A stretch of 15,252 bases of DNA from an uncultured Clostridia bacterium (GTDB lineage Bacteria > Bacillota > Clostridia > Oscillospirales > Acutalibacteraceae), in assembly GCA_945971755.1 (NCBI GenBank), contig CAMFPJ010000025.1, forward strand, positions 1 through 15,252, given 5' to 3'. A model generated the notes under the pieces. The model worked only from the letters and a program-made list of their open reading frames with translations, had not been told where the DNA came from and did not search any database. The translations under genes were made by a program, and so were the position numbers. Positions 5,668-13,724 of the stretch are shown here, piece after piece. The first letter of the stretch is position 1, and every line of letters starts with the position of its first letter.

Positions 5668-8118
5668 TCAGATTTGTTTAAGTCTGCCGAGTTTCTTAAT
5701 TCCGCCGCCGAAGAGGAAGCCGCCGACCATCTTGCCAAGCGGTCTCCAGAATTTGCCTTCGTTAAGCATCATAAGAAGGCCCTCTGCCATCTTTGGTGAG
5801 AAAATACCGAAACTCATTGAAATGAAGTTCTTAATAGGTGTTTGCAAAGCAACTGCGCCCATCATTGTTTCAGCGCCGAGGAACTTTGTAAGGAGTCTGC
5901 AAAGTCTGCCGCCCCATTTTGTGTCGTAAGCATCCTCAAGAGTGTTAAGAATTGTAAGAGGCTTGCTCTTGTCACGGGTGTTTGCAGGAATTTCGTGACC
6001 GAGAACTGCTCTGAATTCGTCATCCGGAACATTCATAATGTTTGCACCGTAGTATGAGGGAGCGATTGTCTTGTAGTCAGGAATTGCAAATGCGTCAGTT
6101 GATTCAACGTTAAGCGAAGATTCAAGTTTAATGTCACGGCTTGACGCACCGACTAAAATCTTGAATTCACCGCTTTCAACCTGCCAAGCGTGAGCGTCAA
6201 CATTGTAGAAGGCGAATGCGCGTTTTTCAAGGTCAATTGAAACCTCTTTTTCTTCGCCTGCTTTAAGGAATACTTTCTTAAAGCCCTTAAGTTCTTTTGT
6301 GGGTCTGTAAATTGTGCTTTCAACGTCAGAAACGTAAAGCTGTGCAATTTCAGCACCGTCACGGTCACCTGTATTTTTAATTTTGAATGTAACCGTTACC
6401 TTGTCGGTATCTTTAATTGAGTCAGCAGAAAGTTTAATGTCGCTATACTCAAATGTTGTGTATGAAAGACCGTGGCCAAACGGGAAACGAACAGCCTTGT
6501 TTGCTGTGTCGTAATATTTGTAACCGACGTAAATACCCTCTCTGTACTCAACAGAAACCTGAGTGCCCGGGAAGTAGTTTGCGCTTGAGTTATCCTCAAG
6601 TGCATAAGGATATGTTTCAGCAAGTTTACCTGACGGGTTAACATCACCGAAGAGAATGTCACAAACGGCACTACCTGCTGCCTGACCTGTAAGGAACTCG
6701 TTAAGAATTGCGGGAACGCTGTCTGCCCAAGGCATTTCAACCGAAGAACCGCCGGAAAGTACTACTACAACATTTTTGTTAACCTTAAGAACCTCTTCAA
6801 CAAGTCTGTTGTGAAGGGGAGGAATGCCAAGGTGCTTTCTGTCGTTGCCCTCTGTTTCAAATTCGTCTGTAAGACCGATGAAAAGAACTGCAACTTCTGC
6901 GTCCTTTGCCTTTGCAACTGCTTCTGCAACAAATGTGTCGTCGGAAATCTTATTCTTCTTTGCAGTTGAATAACCCTGAGCATAGTCATAAGCAATGCCC
7001 ATTTCAGTCATTGTGTCGCAAGCGTTATCAAGCTTAATCGGGTTAATGAGTGATGAACCTGCGCCCTGGTAGCGTGGCTTCTTTGCCATTTCACCGATAA
7101 CTGCAATCTTCCGGTCTTTTTTAAGAGGAAGAAGATTACCGTCATTCTTCATAAGAACCATACATTGTGTTGCAATTTCTCTTGCAAGGGCGTGGTGCTC
7201 GTCTGCATCGTATGTATAGTCGCCAAGTGTAGCAACTGATTTGTCAACCATGCTTAAAATAAGGTCAACTGCCCGGTCAAGAACAGCCTCATCAAGAGAA
7301 CCGTCCTTTACAGCGTCAACAATAAGCTTTGTGCCGTCACCTGATGATGTGGGCATTTCAATTTCCTGACCTGCAATAAGACCGGGAACTCTTTCATTCT
7401 CTGCGCCCCAGTCAGTAACAACAAGGTTTTCATAACCGAAATCACCACGAAGAACGTCAGTAAGGAGCCATTTGTTTTCAGCACAGTAATAGCCGTTAAG
7501 TCTCTCGTAAGCGCACATAATTGTCCAAGGCTGTGCTTTCTTAACCGCAATTTCAAAAGGACGAAGATATGTTTCGCGAAGTGTTCTTTCGTCTGCAACA
7601 GTGTTAACTGTCATTCTTCTTGTTTCCTGGTTATTTGCAGCGTAGTGCTTAAGAGAAGTACCGATACCCTTTGACTGAACGCCGTTAATGAATGCGGCAG
7701 CCATTTCGCCTGCAAGCTCCGGGTCTTCGGAGAAGTACTCAAAGTTTCTTCCGCAAAGGGGAGAACGCTTTATGTTTGTACCCGGTCCTAAAAGAATTGA
7801 AACCTTTTCTTTACGGCATTCATCGCCGAGGGCCTCGCCCATCTTTCTGATAAGGTCCGGGTCCCAAGAACAGGCCGTAGCCGATGCTGTCGGGAAGCAG
7901 ATTGCGGGGACGCCTTTAAGAAGGTCTGTTTCACCTTTCTTTGCTGCGTCAGGGTCACCTTTCTTACGAATGCCATGGGGGCCGTCATTAAGACTGACAG
8001 ATTTAATCCCTAATCTTTCAACAGGCTGGCTGTGCCAATAGTCCAGACCGTCGCACATACTTGCTTTTTCTTCAAGTGTCATTTGTGCGATAAGTTCAGC
8101 GTGTTTTAATGCCATCAT
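5668..8118 (-). CDS. Glycoside hydrolase family 3 beta-glucosidase-type enzyme
   Basis: An 816-residue cytoplasmic GH3 enzyme; no signal peptide is present. The N-terminal barrel carries the substrate-binding GRNFEYFSEDP (123-133), KH (157-158) and the nucleophile D236 in VVTDWG. The second domain carries the probable acid/base E423 in FETEGNDRKHL. A fibronectin type III-like domain spans about 574-668. Beyond the usual end there is a further ~145-residue extension (672-816), finishing in hydrophobic and basic stretches. GH3 enzymes of this arrangement remove terminal beta-linked glucose or xylose by a retaining mechanism; the sugar is not determinable here. AGGAGG (8128-8123) is four bases from the ATG at 8118 and seven from an adjacent ATG at 8115, so the start may be either. 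It is downstream of rmuC on the same strand, with a 99-base gap. Confidence 0.93.
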   Translation of the reverse strand: MMALKHAELIAQMTLEEKASMCDGLDYWHSQPVERLGIKSVSLNDGPHGIRKKGDPDAAKKGETDLLKGVPAICFPTASATACSWDPDLIRKMGEALGDECRKEKVSILLGPGTNIKRSPLCGRNFEYFSEDPELAGEMAAAFINGVQSKGIGTSLKHYAANNQETRRMTVNTVADERTLRETYLRPFEIAVKKAQPWTIMCAYERLNGYYCAENKWLLTDVLRGDFGYENLVVTDWGAENERVPGLIAGQEIEMPTSSGDGTKLIVDAVKDGSLDEAVLDRAVDLILSMVDKSVATLGDYTYDADEHHALAREIATQCMVLMKNDGNLLPLKKDRKIAVIGEMAKKPRYQGAGSSLINPIKLDNACDTMTEMGIAYDYAQGYSTAKKNKISDDTFVAEAVAKAKDAEVAVLFIGLTDEFETEGNDRKHLGIPPLHNRLVEEVLKVNKNVVVVLSGGSSVEMPWADSVPAILNEFLTGQAAGSAVCDILFGDVNPSGKLAETYPYALEDNSSANYFPGTQVSVEYREGIYVGYKYYDTANKAVRFPFGHGLSYTTFEYSDIKLSADSIKDTDKVTVTFKIKNTGDRDGAEIAQLYVSDVESTIYRPTKELKGFKKVFLKAGEEKEVSIDLEKRAFAFYNVDAHAWQVESGEFKILVGASSRDIKLESSLNVESTDAFAIPDYKTIAPSYYGANIMNVPDDEFRAVLGHEIPANTRDKSKPLTILNTLEDAYDTKWGGRLCRLLTKFLGAETMMGAVALQTPIKNFISMSFGIFSPKMAEGLLMMLNEGKFWRPLGKMVGGFLFGGGIKKLGRLKQI

Positions 8119-8175
8119 TTTTCCTCCTAATTGTTATAAACATAACACATTATTTTTGTATATAAAATATGCCAA

Positions 8176-8202
8176 ATAATATGATAAAACAAAATTCGTC
8201 AA
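8176..8202 (-). promoter_or_regulatory. Possible promoter of the GH3 gene
   Basis: On the minus strand TTGACG (8202-8197) is followed after 15 bases by TATTAT (8181-8176); a weaker TTATTT gives a 17-base spacer. The AT-rich gap between rmuC and GH3 has no convincing terminator, so readthrough from rmuC is also possible. Confidence 0.35.
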
Positions 8203-8217
8203 CTTGCAAGATTTTTT

Positions 8218-9546
8218 TTAATTTTCAGTATCCGAAACGGGAAACTCAAAGTCGTCTAAAAGCAGTTTTTCGGCACTTTGTGTGTCAAGAGCCTCAACCG
8301 TGCGAAGCTTTTTCTGAATAATATTGTTTCTTGACTTGGCGTCATCAATGGTTTTTCCTGCCTCAGCGATTTTCTTGTGAGCCTTGTCAAGAAGCGCGTC
8401 AAACTTGTCGTATTGAGTTTTAATTGCAGAAAGAAGCTCACGAACCTCGTTAGCTTTTTCGTTAATAGCAACTGTCTTAAAGCCCATCGAAAGTGAATTG
8501 AGAAGAGCCGTGATTGTGCTTGGACCTGCAATCATAACATTGTATTCCCGCTGAATTCTTTCGGGAAGCCCTGTGCGCGAAGATGAAATTTCAGCATAAA
8601 GACCTTCGGTTGCCAAATACATGATTGCAAACGGAGTTGTATTCGGTACGTGAATATATTTTGAAACGTCCTTTGCCTCTTTAAGAACTCTTGTTTCCAA
8701 CGCTTTGCGAGCCTCTTTAACGGCTTCGGCATCTGCTGAATCTGCCGCAGCAGTTAAACGAACATAGTCTTCCATCGGGAATTTTGAGTCAAGGGGAAGC
8801 AAAATGTCGCTTTCACATTTTTCTGAAGAGGGAATACGAATTGCAAATTCAACTCTTTCCTGTGAGCCCGGAACGGTTGCAACGTTTGTTTCATACATAT
8901 TTGGAATTGTCTGGTCAAGAATTCCCTGAAGCTGAACCTCAGCCCATGTACCCCTTGCCTTAACGTTAGTAAGAACTCTGTTCAGCGCAGTAACATTTTC
9001 TGTAACACCTGTTGAGAGTGTCTGCATTTCACCGAGAGATTTATACAGCTTTTCAAGCTGTTCGGAAACTGTTTTGAAAGAAGAGTCAAGACGCGTTGTA
9101 AGAGTAGATGTGAGTTTTTCGTCAACTGTTACTCGCATTTCTTCAAGTTTTTTTTCGTTTGACTCCTGCATTTTACCTATTGCGGACTCCAAAACCTTAT
9201 TTTGTCTGTCCGCATTTTCAGAGTTCTTGTCACGAATGCTAATGAGCATTTCGGTAATTTTTTCACGGTTTTCAACATTGGCTCTGTTCTGCGCCTCAAC
9301 CTTATTTCCCATTGCTTCAAGGCTTCTGCCGACTTCTTCGCGAAATGCCTTGTTTGAATTAAAATTTTCTGTACGAATACGGCTGAATTCATCGCCGATG
9401 TTTCTTTGCATACTGTCAATTTTCTGCTCGGCAGAGGAATTGTCACCAATACTTTTGACCTTGCTCCAAAGCATAAAAATTATAATTGCAAGAAAAACAA
9501 TTCCCACAAGAATAATGCCTGATAAAATGTAAATTACATTATCCAT
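8218..9546 (-). CDS. rmuC: RmuC-family protein (DNA recombination/genome stability)
   Basis: This 442-residue protein has one N-terminal membrane helix (about 5-27) and a long charged coiled coil (about 35-185). The RmuC domain follows, with LYKSLGEMQTLSTG (167-180), ARGTWAEVQL (197-206), LPLDSKFPMEDY (250-261), FAIMYLATEGLYAE (306-319) and GPSTITALLNSLSMGFKT (341-358). These are the recognised family blocks, and LPLDSKFP contains acidic and lysine residues compatible with the proposed PD-(D/E)XK-like nuclease fold. RmuC limits recombination at inverted repeats in E. coli; its biochemical activity is uncertain. The ATG at 9546 lies nine bases after AGGAGG (9561-9556); an in-frame extension up to 9606 has no ribosome binding site and is rejected. 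It is transcribed away from the solute-binding lipoprotein gene. Confidence 0.93.
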   Translation of the reverse strand: MDNVIYILSGIILVGIVFLAIIIFMLWSKVKSIGDNSSAEQKIDSMQRNIGDEFSRIRTENFNSNKAFREEVGRSLEAMGNKVEAQNRANVENREKITEMLISIRDKNSENADRQNKVLESAIGKMQESNEKKLEEMRVTVDEKLTSTLTTRLDSSFKTVSEQLEKLYKSLGEMQTLSTGVTENVTALNRVLTNVKARGTWAEVQLQGILDQTIPNMYETNVATVPGSQERVEFAIRIPSSEKCESDILLPLDSKFPMEDYVRLTAAADSADAEAVKEARKALETRVLKEAKDVSKYIHVPNTTPFAIMYLATEGLYAEISSSRTGLPERIQREYNVMIAGPSTITALLNSLSMGFKTVAINEKANEVRELLSAIKTQYDKFDALLDKAHKKIAEAGKTIDDAKSRNNIIQKKLRTVEALDTQSAEKLLLDDFEFPVSDTEN

Positions 9547-9574
9547 AATATGTTCCCTCCTAAACTTAAAATTC

Positions 9575-9583
9575 ATTATATCA
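9575..9583 (-). promoter_or_regulatory. Extended -10 promoter of rmuC
   Basis: On the minus strand TGA (9583-9581) directly precedes a perfect TATAAT (9580-9575), giving a TGnTATAAT extended -10 element. The -35 region is poor (3 of 6 at 17 bases). Predicted transcription start is near 9568, a few bases before the ribosome binding site at 9561-9556. Confidence 0.55.
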
Positions 9584-9631
9584 AATTCATGCGGTAAAAT
9601 CATCATATTTTCAAACTTTTTTTCAAAATGT

Positions 9632-9661
9632 GTGGCACAATGATGTTTTTTTTGTTATACT
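9632..9661 (+). promoter_or_regulatory. Probable promoter of the lipoprotein-vanZ-DUF1015 operon
   Basis: TATACT (9656-9661) is preceded by TGT, forming an extended -10. GTGGCA (9632-9637) is a partial -35 at 18 bases. The predicted start (about 9668) is at the ribosome binding site, so the leader would be very short; an upstream start may exist instead. Confidence 0.4.
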
Positions 9662-9679
9662 CTAAAAAGGTGATAATCA

Positions 9680-11275
9680 ATGAAAAAATATATTTGTATA
9701 ATATTGGTTCTTGCATTTTGTATGAGCATTTTAACAGCCTGCGGAGAAAAAGATACTTCCGGCAAAGGCTTCAGTATGGCAGTTTCAGAGTTGCCGCAAA
9801 CATTTGACCCGCAAATTGCGCAAACACAGTCTGAAAAAATAATAGCACTTAACTGCTTTGATACACTTCTTCGCCCTGATGAAAACGGCATATTACAATG
9901 CCTTGCCGCAGAAAGTTATTCGGTTTCCGCCGACGATCTTACTTACACCGTTAAAATTCGCAAGGGGCTTAAATATTTCGTTTCCGAAAAAGCAAAAGCA
10001 TTTATTGAAGAAAAGGGCGGGGCAATACCCGGTGAAATAACGGCAAAGGATTTTGCTTTCGGAATTACCCGTGCCTGCTTGCCCGAAACGCAGGCTCCCG
10101 ATTTTGTTCTTATTTCCGCAATAAAAAATGCCGAGGCAGTCAGAAGAGGAGAAATGAGTAAAGATGCTCTCGGCGTAAAGGCAACAGACGACTACACACT
10201 TGTAATTACACTCGAAAGACCTGATGACGGTTTTCTGTTTTCACTTTCACAGCCCATAACCGCCGCTTGTAATGAACAGTTTTTTGATTTAACTGCGGGA
10301 AGATACGGACTTGAACCGAAATATACCGTTTTTAACGGTGGGTTTTATGTTTCATACACAGGCAGCGAAACATCTGTTAAAATATCAAAAAATACTGAAT
10401 ACAAAGGCGCAAACGTAGCAGTGCCCTCTTCTGTAAATTTTTATCTTAACAATGATATAAATTCGGTTGCAGGCAAAATAAAAAAAGGCAATTATGACTG
10501 CGGCTTTGTTGACTCGTCATCTGTAAAAGTTCTTCCTAACAGCGTTACAAAGACGAATTTTACCAATGTTACATATTCCTTGATTTTTAATCTTTCAAAA
10601 GAAGAATTTAAGCGCGCGGATATGCGGCACGGTCTTGTCTGTGCCATCGACTTTGACTCGTTGGACATGGAACGTGCAAGGGGAATCGTTGCTCCCCGTT
10701 ATCTTCTTTCGGGAAACACTGTTTCAAATAATGATGTCAGCCAAGCAAAATATGACGTTCAAGGAGCAAGGCGTGAATTAACCGAGGCTTTTTCCGAACT
10801 TGAGATTTCCACGCTCAAGGTCAACATTGTTTGCACAGGCGAAAATGAAAGTATAGCAAAGAAAATCATATCTTTATGGCAGAAAAATATCGGCGTTGAG
10901 CTTAACGGTACGCTTAATGTGCTTTCAAAAGACGAATTTTATGCTGCAATAGCAAAGAAAGATTTTGATATGGCGATTTATCCCATCTCGGCAGATACAG
11001 GCAATGCAGTTGATTTTATGTCGATTTTTGAGAGCAGTAAGGAAGACAATTTTTTAGGCTACAACTCTGAAGAATATGACAGAATTTTTGAAAATCTTAA
11101 AAATAATCAGACAAGTGCAAACCTTACATACGCACAAAGTTTTCTTATTGAAAATGCAGTTGTAACTCCGCTATACTTTGATTCACAGTATTTTTGCGTG
11201 GGAGAGAGCGTAAGCGGGATATATTTTGTGTCGGATATGTCAAACGTTTATTTTTATAAAGGCAGAAAGCAATGA
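9680..11275 (+). CDS. Peptide/oligopeptide ABC transporter substrate-binding lipoprotein (SBP family 5)
   Basis: A 531-residue precursor with a lipoprotein signal: MKKY, a hydrophobic core, and lipobox LTAC with C21 as the lipidated cysteine. The mature protein opens with SELPQTFDPQ (37-45 region) and LNCFDTLLRPDENG (57-70), followed by a YTVKIRKGLKYF block (89-100). This is the pattern of OppA/DppA-type (SBP_bac_5) solute-binding proteins, tethered outside the membrane and usually delivering peptides to an ABC importer. No permease or ATPase genes adjoin it. AAAGGTGAT (9667-9675) precedes the ATG. Its stop overlaps the start of the VanZ gene in ATGA, making it the first gene of a coupled operon. 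The ligand is unknown. Confidence 0.88.
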   Translation: MKKYICIILVLAFCMSILTACGEKDTSGKGFSMAVSELPQTFDPQIAQTQSEKIIALNCFDTLLRPDENGILQCLAAESYSVSADDLTYTVKIRKGLKYFVSEKAKAFIEEKGGAIPGEITAKDFAFGITRACLPETQAPDFVLISAIKNAEAVRRGEMSKDALGVKATDDYTLVITLERPDDGFLFSLSQPITAACNEQFFDLTAGRYGLEPKYTVFNGGFYVSYTGSETSVKISKNTEYKGANVAVPSSVNFYLNNDINSVAGKIKKGNYDCGFVDSSSVKVLPNSVTKTNFTNVTYSLIFNLSKEEFKRADMRHGLVCAIDFDSLDMERARGIVAPRYLLSGNTVSNNDVSQAKYDVQGARRELTEAFSELEISTLKVNIVCTGENESIAKKIISLWQKNIGVELNGTLNVLSKDEFYAAIAKKDFDMAIYPISADTGNAVDFMSIFESSKEDNFLGYNSEEYDRIFENLKNNQTSANLTYAQSFLIENAVVTPLYFDSQYFCVGESVSGIYFVSDMSNVYFYKGRKQ

Positions 11276-11733
11276 CGAAAAAAAGAAAAATTTATGTTGC
11301 TGTTTCGTGGGCTTTGGTTCTCGCTTGCATGGGAGTAATCTTTTATATGTCCTCTGCGGGCGGTGAGGAATCTGCCGAAATGAGTAATTCTCTTATTCAA
11401 AGAATTTTTGAACTTACGGGTCTTAACATTTCATCATTCGTAATCAGAAAACTTGCACATTTTTGTGAATTTGCCGGTCTTGCACTTTTGATTACCAATG
11501 CGGTTTTTGCAAGTTTTGAGAGTAAAAAATCAACTGTTGTTGCATTTTTCGGCACCTGTATTTACGCGGCGGGCGACGAAATTCATCAAATTTTCTCTGA
11601 CGGTCGGGCATGTCAGATTCGTGATATGCTCATTGATTGTTCCGGTGCGCTTTCAGGCGTTGCTGTTGCATATTTTATCATATTACTTTACAAAAAACAT
11701 ATTGAAAGGAATACACGCTATGGCAATTCTTAA
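11272..11733 (+). CDS. VanZ-family membrane protein
   Basis: This 153-residue protein has an N-terminal membrane helix (about 8-26), hydrophobic segments around 62-82 and 87-102, and a final helix (about 124-140). The family motifs are RKLAHFCEF (59-67) and a DEIHQIFSDGRACQIRD block (102-118), followed by DCSGALSG. VanZ proteins include the accessory teicoplanin-resistance protein, but most relatives in clostridia have no proven role; this location gives no link to glycopeptide resistance. The start ATG overlaps the preceding TGA and has no strong ribosome binding site of its own, so translation is probably coupled. The DUF1015 gene begins 14 bases before its end. Confidence 0.9.
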   Translation: MTKKRKIYVAVSWALVLACMGVIFYMSSAGGEESAEMSNSLIQRIFELTGLNISSFVIRKLAHFCEFAGLALLITNAVFASFESKKSTVVAFFGTCIYAAGDEIHQIFSDGRACQIRDMLIDCSGALSGVAVAYFIILLYKKHIERNTRYGNS

Positions 11734-12961
11734 ACCCTTCAAAGCAATAAGACCGACTGTTGACAAAGCAGACAAAGTCGGCGCACTTCCTTATGACGTA
11801 ATGAATTCCGACGAGGCAAGAGAAATGGTAAAGGGCAATCCATATTCTTTCCTGCACGTTGACAAGGCAGAAATCGACTTGCCGAGGGATACCTACATTT
11901 ACGATGAAAGTGTTTACGAAAAAGCAAAGGAAAACCTTGAAAAGTTAATTGCTGACGGTGTTTTGGTTGAAGACTCAAAACCCATGCTTTATATTTACAG
12001 GCAGGTTATGAACGGCAGAGCCCAAACAGGTCTTGTAGGTTGCACCGCAGTTGACGATTATATAAACAACGTTATTAAAAAACACGAGTTTACAAGAGCC
12101 GACAAAGAGGCAGACCGTATTCACCACGTTGACACATTAAATGCCAACACAGGTCCCATTTTCTTAACCCACCGTGAGAATAAGACTGTTTCAAAAATTG
12201 TTTCAGATTGGAAAGAAAGCCACACTCCTGTTTATGACTTTATCTGTGAGGACGGCGTTTCCCAAACAGTATGGGTTATTGATGATGACGAAACTGTAAA
12301 TAAACTTGTAAGCGAATATGCAAATATTCCGTATCTTTATATTGCAGACGGACACCATCGCTGTGCGTCAGCCGTTAAAGTCGGTCAAAAAAGAAGAGGC
12401 GAGGGCGAATACGACAAAAATGCTGAATTTAACTTCTTTCTTTCGGTAATCTTCCCTTGTGATGAGTTAAAAATTATGGACTATAACCGTGTCATTGCCG
12501 ACCTTAACGGACTTACCGAAAAGGAATTTTTTAACGCACTCGGCGATAAGTTTACGGTTACGCTTGTAGGCGAAAATGCATACTCACCAAAAGAACGCCA
12601 CGAGTTCGGAATGTATTTGGGCGGCAATTGGTATTCATTAAAAGCAAAGCAGGAATTTATTGACGAAACTGACCCTGTTCTTTCTCTTGACGTTTCAATT
12701 TTGCAAAACAGTGTAATTGCACCTATTCTGGGTATCCTTGACCCGAGAACAGACAAACGAATTGATTTTGTCGGGGGAATCAGAGGACTTTCGGAACTGG
12801 AAAGAAGAGTAAATAACGGAATGAAGCTTGCTTTCTCAATGTACCCAACCTCATTAACGGAACTGATGAATATTGCAGATGCAGGAAAGGTTATGCCGCC
12901 TAAATCAACTTGGTTTGAGCCAAAACTTTTGTCGGGACTTTTCATTCATAAACTTTCATAA
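11720..12961 (+). CDS. DUF1015 family protein with a ParB-like DGHHR motif
   Basis: A 413-residue soluble protein recognised as DUF1015 by its opening ILKPFKAIRP, VGALPYDVM (20-28), KHEFTRADKEADR (121-133) and ADGHHRCASA (209-218). The function of the family is not established. The DGHHRxxxA stretch resembles the nucleotide-binding GxxRxxA motif of ParB and of free-serine kinases with the ParB/sulfiredoxin fold, so a nucleotide-dependent role is a reasonable inference only. The ATG at 11720 follows GAAAGGA (11704-11710) by nine bases. A longer in-frame reading from 11498 merely reads through the VanZ gene in another frame and is not supported. The gene overlaps vanZ by 14 bases and ends 12 bases before a strong terminator. 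Confidence 0.9.
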   Translation: MAILKPFKAIRPTVDKADKVGALPYDVMNSDEAREMVKGNPYSFLHVDKAEIDLPRDTYIYDESVYEKAKENLEKLIADGVLVEDSKPMLYIYRQVMNGRAQTGLVGCTAVDDYINNVIKKHEFTRADKEADRIHHVDTLNANTGPIFLTHRENKTVSKIVSDWKESHTPVYDFICEDGVSQTVWVIDDDETVNKLVSEYANIPYLYIADGHHRCASAVKVGQKRRGEGEYDKNAEFNFFLSVIFPCDELKIMDYNRVIADLNGLTEKEFFNALGDKFTVTLVGENAYSPKERHEFGMYLGGNWYSLKAKQEFIDETDPVLSLDVSILQNSVIAPILGILDPRTDKRIDFVGGIRGLSELERRVNNGMKLAFSMYPTSLTELMNIADAGKVMPPKSTWFEPKLLSGLFIHKLS

Positions 12962-12973
12962 TTGAAAATTTAG

Positions 12974-12997
12974 CCCCGAGCTGTGCTCGGGGTTTTC
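12974..12997 (+). terminator. Terminator of the lipoprotein-vanZ-DUF1015 operon
   Basis: CCCCGAGC (12974-12981) pairs perfectly with GCTCGGGG (12985-12992) around a TGT loop and is followed by TTTTCTTA. It begins 12 bases after the DUF1015 stop and ends at the convergent alkD stop. Confidence 0.92.
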
Positions 12998-13678
12998 TTA
13001 TTTAAGTGTTCTTAAATATTCCTTTTGTTCATCTGTAATTCGGTAGCTTTCTATGGCTTTTTGAATAGTCTTTCTGTGAGTCCATTCTTGAAGTTTACGG
13101 TTCTCAATAAACTTTATTGTGCTATCCCACTGCTTTGCAAGAGCTGTTGCAAAGAACCAAGCAATCATCATATTTATGTAGTATTCGTCACTTCGAATTT
13201 CTGCAATTCTCGGGAAATAACTTTCGTCAAAATCTTCATCAAGAAAGTGAGACATAATCATTTCTATTGCAAATCTTTTTGTGAAAACTTCGTTTGAATT
13301 AAACCAACGCTCAATATCTTTTTTAAGTCTATCTCTGTTTTTCTTAAATGCTTTAGGACTTAAAAGGTCGCAGGTAGCCCAGTTGTCAATAAAAGGTAAT
13401 TGCAAATCAATATATTGGATTACCTTGTCATAATCTTTAAGTTCGGAAATAATAAAGCCAGCCAAATTATTCTCGTCATAATACTCGTGCGGTAAATCAC
13501 GTAAAAACACGTCAATTTCGGGATTCTTTGCAAGTTCTTTTGCCATTTTTCTAAGAGTCGGCGTGCGAACACCGATTACCCGTTCAAAGCTTATACCCGG
13601 CATTAGCTTTAATTGAAATTCCTTGTATTTTAAGTCCTGCTCACTTAATAATCTATCTTTAATTTCCTCAATTATCAT
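12998..13678 (-). CDS. alkD: AlkD-type DNA alkylation repair glycosylase
   Basis: A 226-residue all-helical HEAT-repeat type protein of typical AlkD length. IDNWATCDLL (97-106) contains the Trp-Asp pair (W100 and D104) with the same four-residue spacing as the DNA-binding Trp and catalytic Asp of Bacillus cereus AlkD. VFTKRFAIEM (131-140) supplies a basic residue, and W174 in MMIAWFFA matches the third pocket aromatic. AlkD excises N3- and N7-alkylated purines without base flipping. The ATG at 13678 is preceded at six bases by AGGAG (13689-13685). A longer in-frame reading to 13915 runs inside the radical SAM gene and is rejected. It lies 47 bases downstream of that gene, with a hairpin between them. 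Confidence 0.91.
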   Translation of the reverse strand: MIIEEIKDRLLSEQDLKYKEFQLKLMPGISFERVIGVRTPTLRKMAKELAKNPEIDVFLRDLPHEYYDENNLAGFIISELKDYDKVIQYIDLQLPFIDNWATCDLLSPKAFKKNRDRLKKDIERWFNSNEVFTKRFAIEMIMSHFLDEDFDESYFPRIAEIRSDEYYINMMIAWFFATALAKQWDSTIKFIENRKLQEWTHRKTIQKAIESYRITDEQKEYLRTLK

Positions 13679-13693
13679 ATCTGTCTCCTTAAC

Positions 13694-13718
13694 AAAAACT
13701 GCCCTCTTTCGAGAGCAG
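13694..13718 (-). terminator. Hairpin terminator after the radical SAM gene, just before alkD
   Basis: On the minus strand CTGCTCTC (13718-13711), a GAAA tetraloop and GAGGGCAG (13706-13699) form an 8-bp stem with one wobble pair, followed by TTTTT (13698-13694). It starts seven bases after the radical SAM stop and ends five bases before the alkD ribosome binding site. It either ends the transcript, leaving alkD to be expressed from a promoter inside the radical SAM gene, or acts as a partial terminator. Confidence 0.78.
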
Positions 13719-13724
13719 ACTTTT

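Noticed and set aside
6153..7598. Several long open frames in other frames inside the GH3 gene
   Set aside because: Compositional shadows of a strongly coding gene: basic, low-complexity translations without motifs, start sites or promoters.
9074..9532. 152-codon plus-strand open frame opposite rmuC
   Set aside because: It is antisense to the rmuC coiled-coil region; its Ser/Phe/Leu-rich translation reflects the opposite strand and there is no ribosome binding site.
9547..9606. Longer rmuC start at 9606
   Set aside because: It would run through the ribosome binding site and extended -10 promoter; the membrane helix normally starts the protein right after the ATG at 9546.
9633..9650. TGGCAC as a possible sigma-54 -24 element
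   Set aside because: The required GC of the -12 element is absent at the correct distance, and an extended -10 TATACT explains the promoter better.
11498..11719. In-frame N-terminal extension of the DUF1015 gene (74 residues)
   Set aside because: It lies within the VanZ gene in another frame, lacks family similarity, and a proper ribosome binding site precedes the ATG at 11720.
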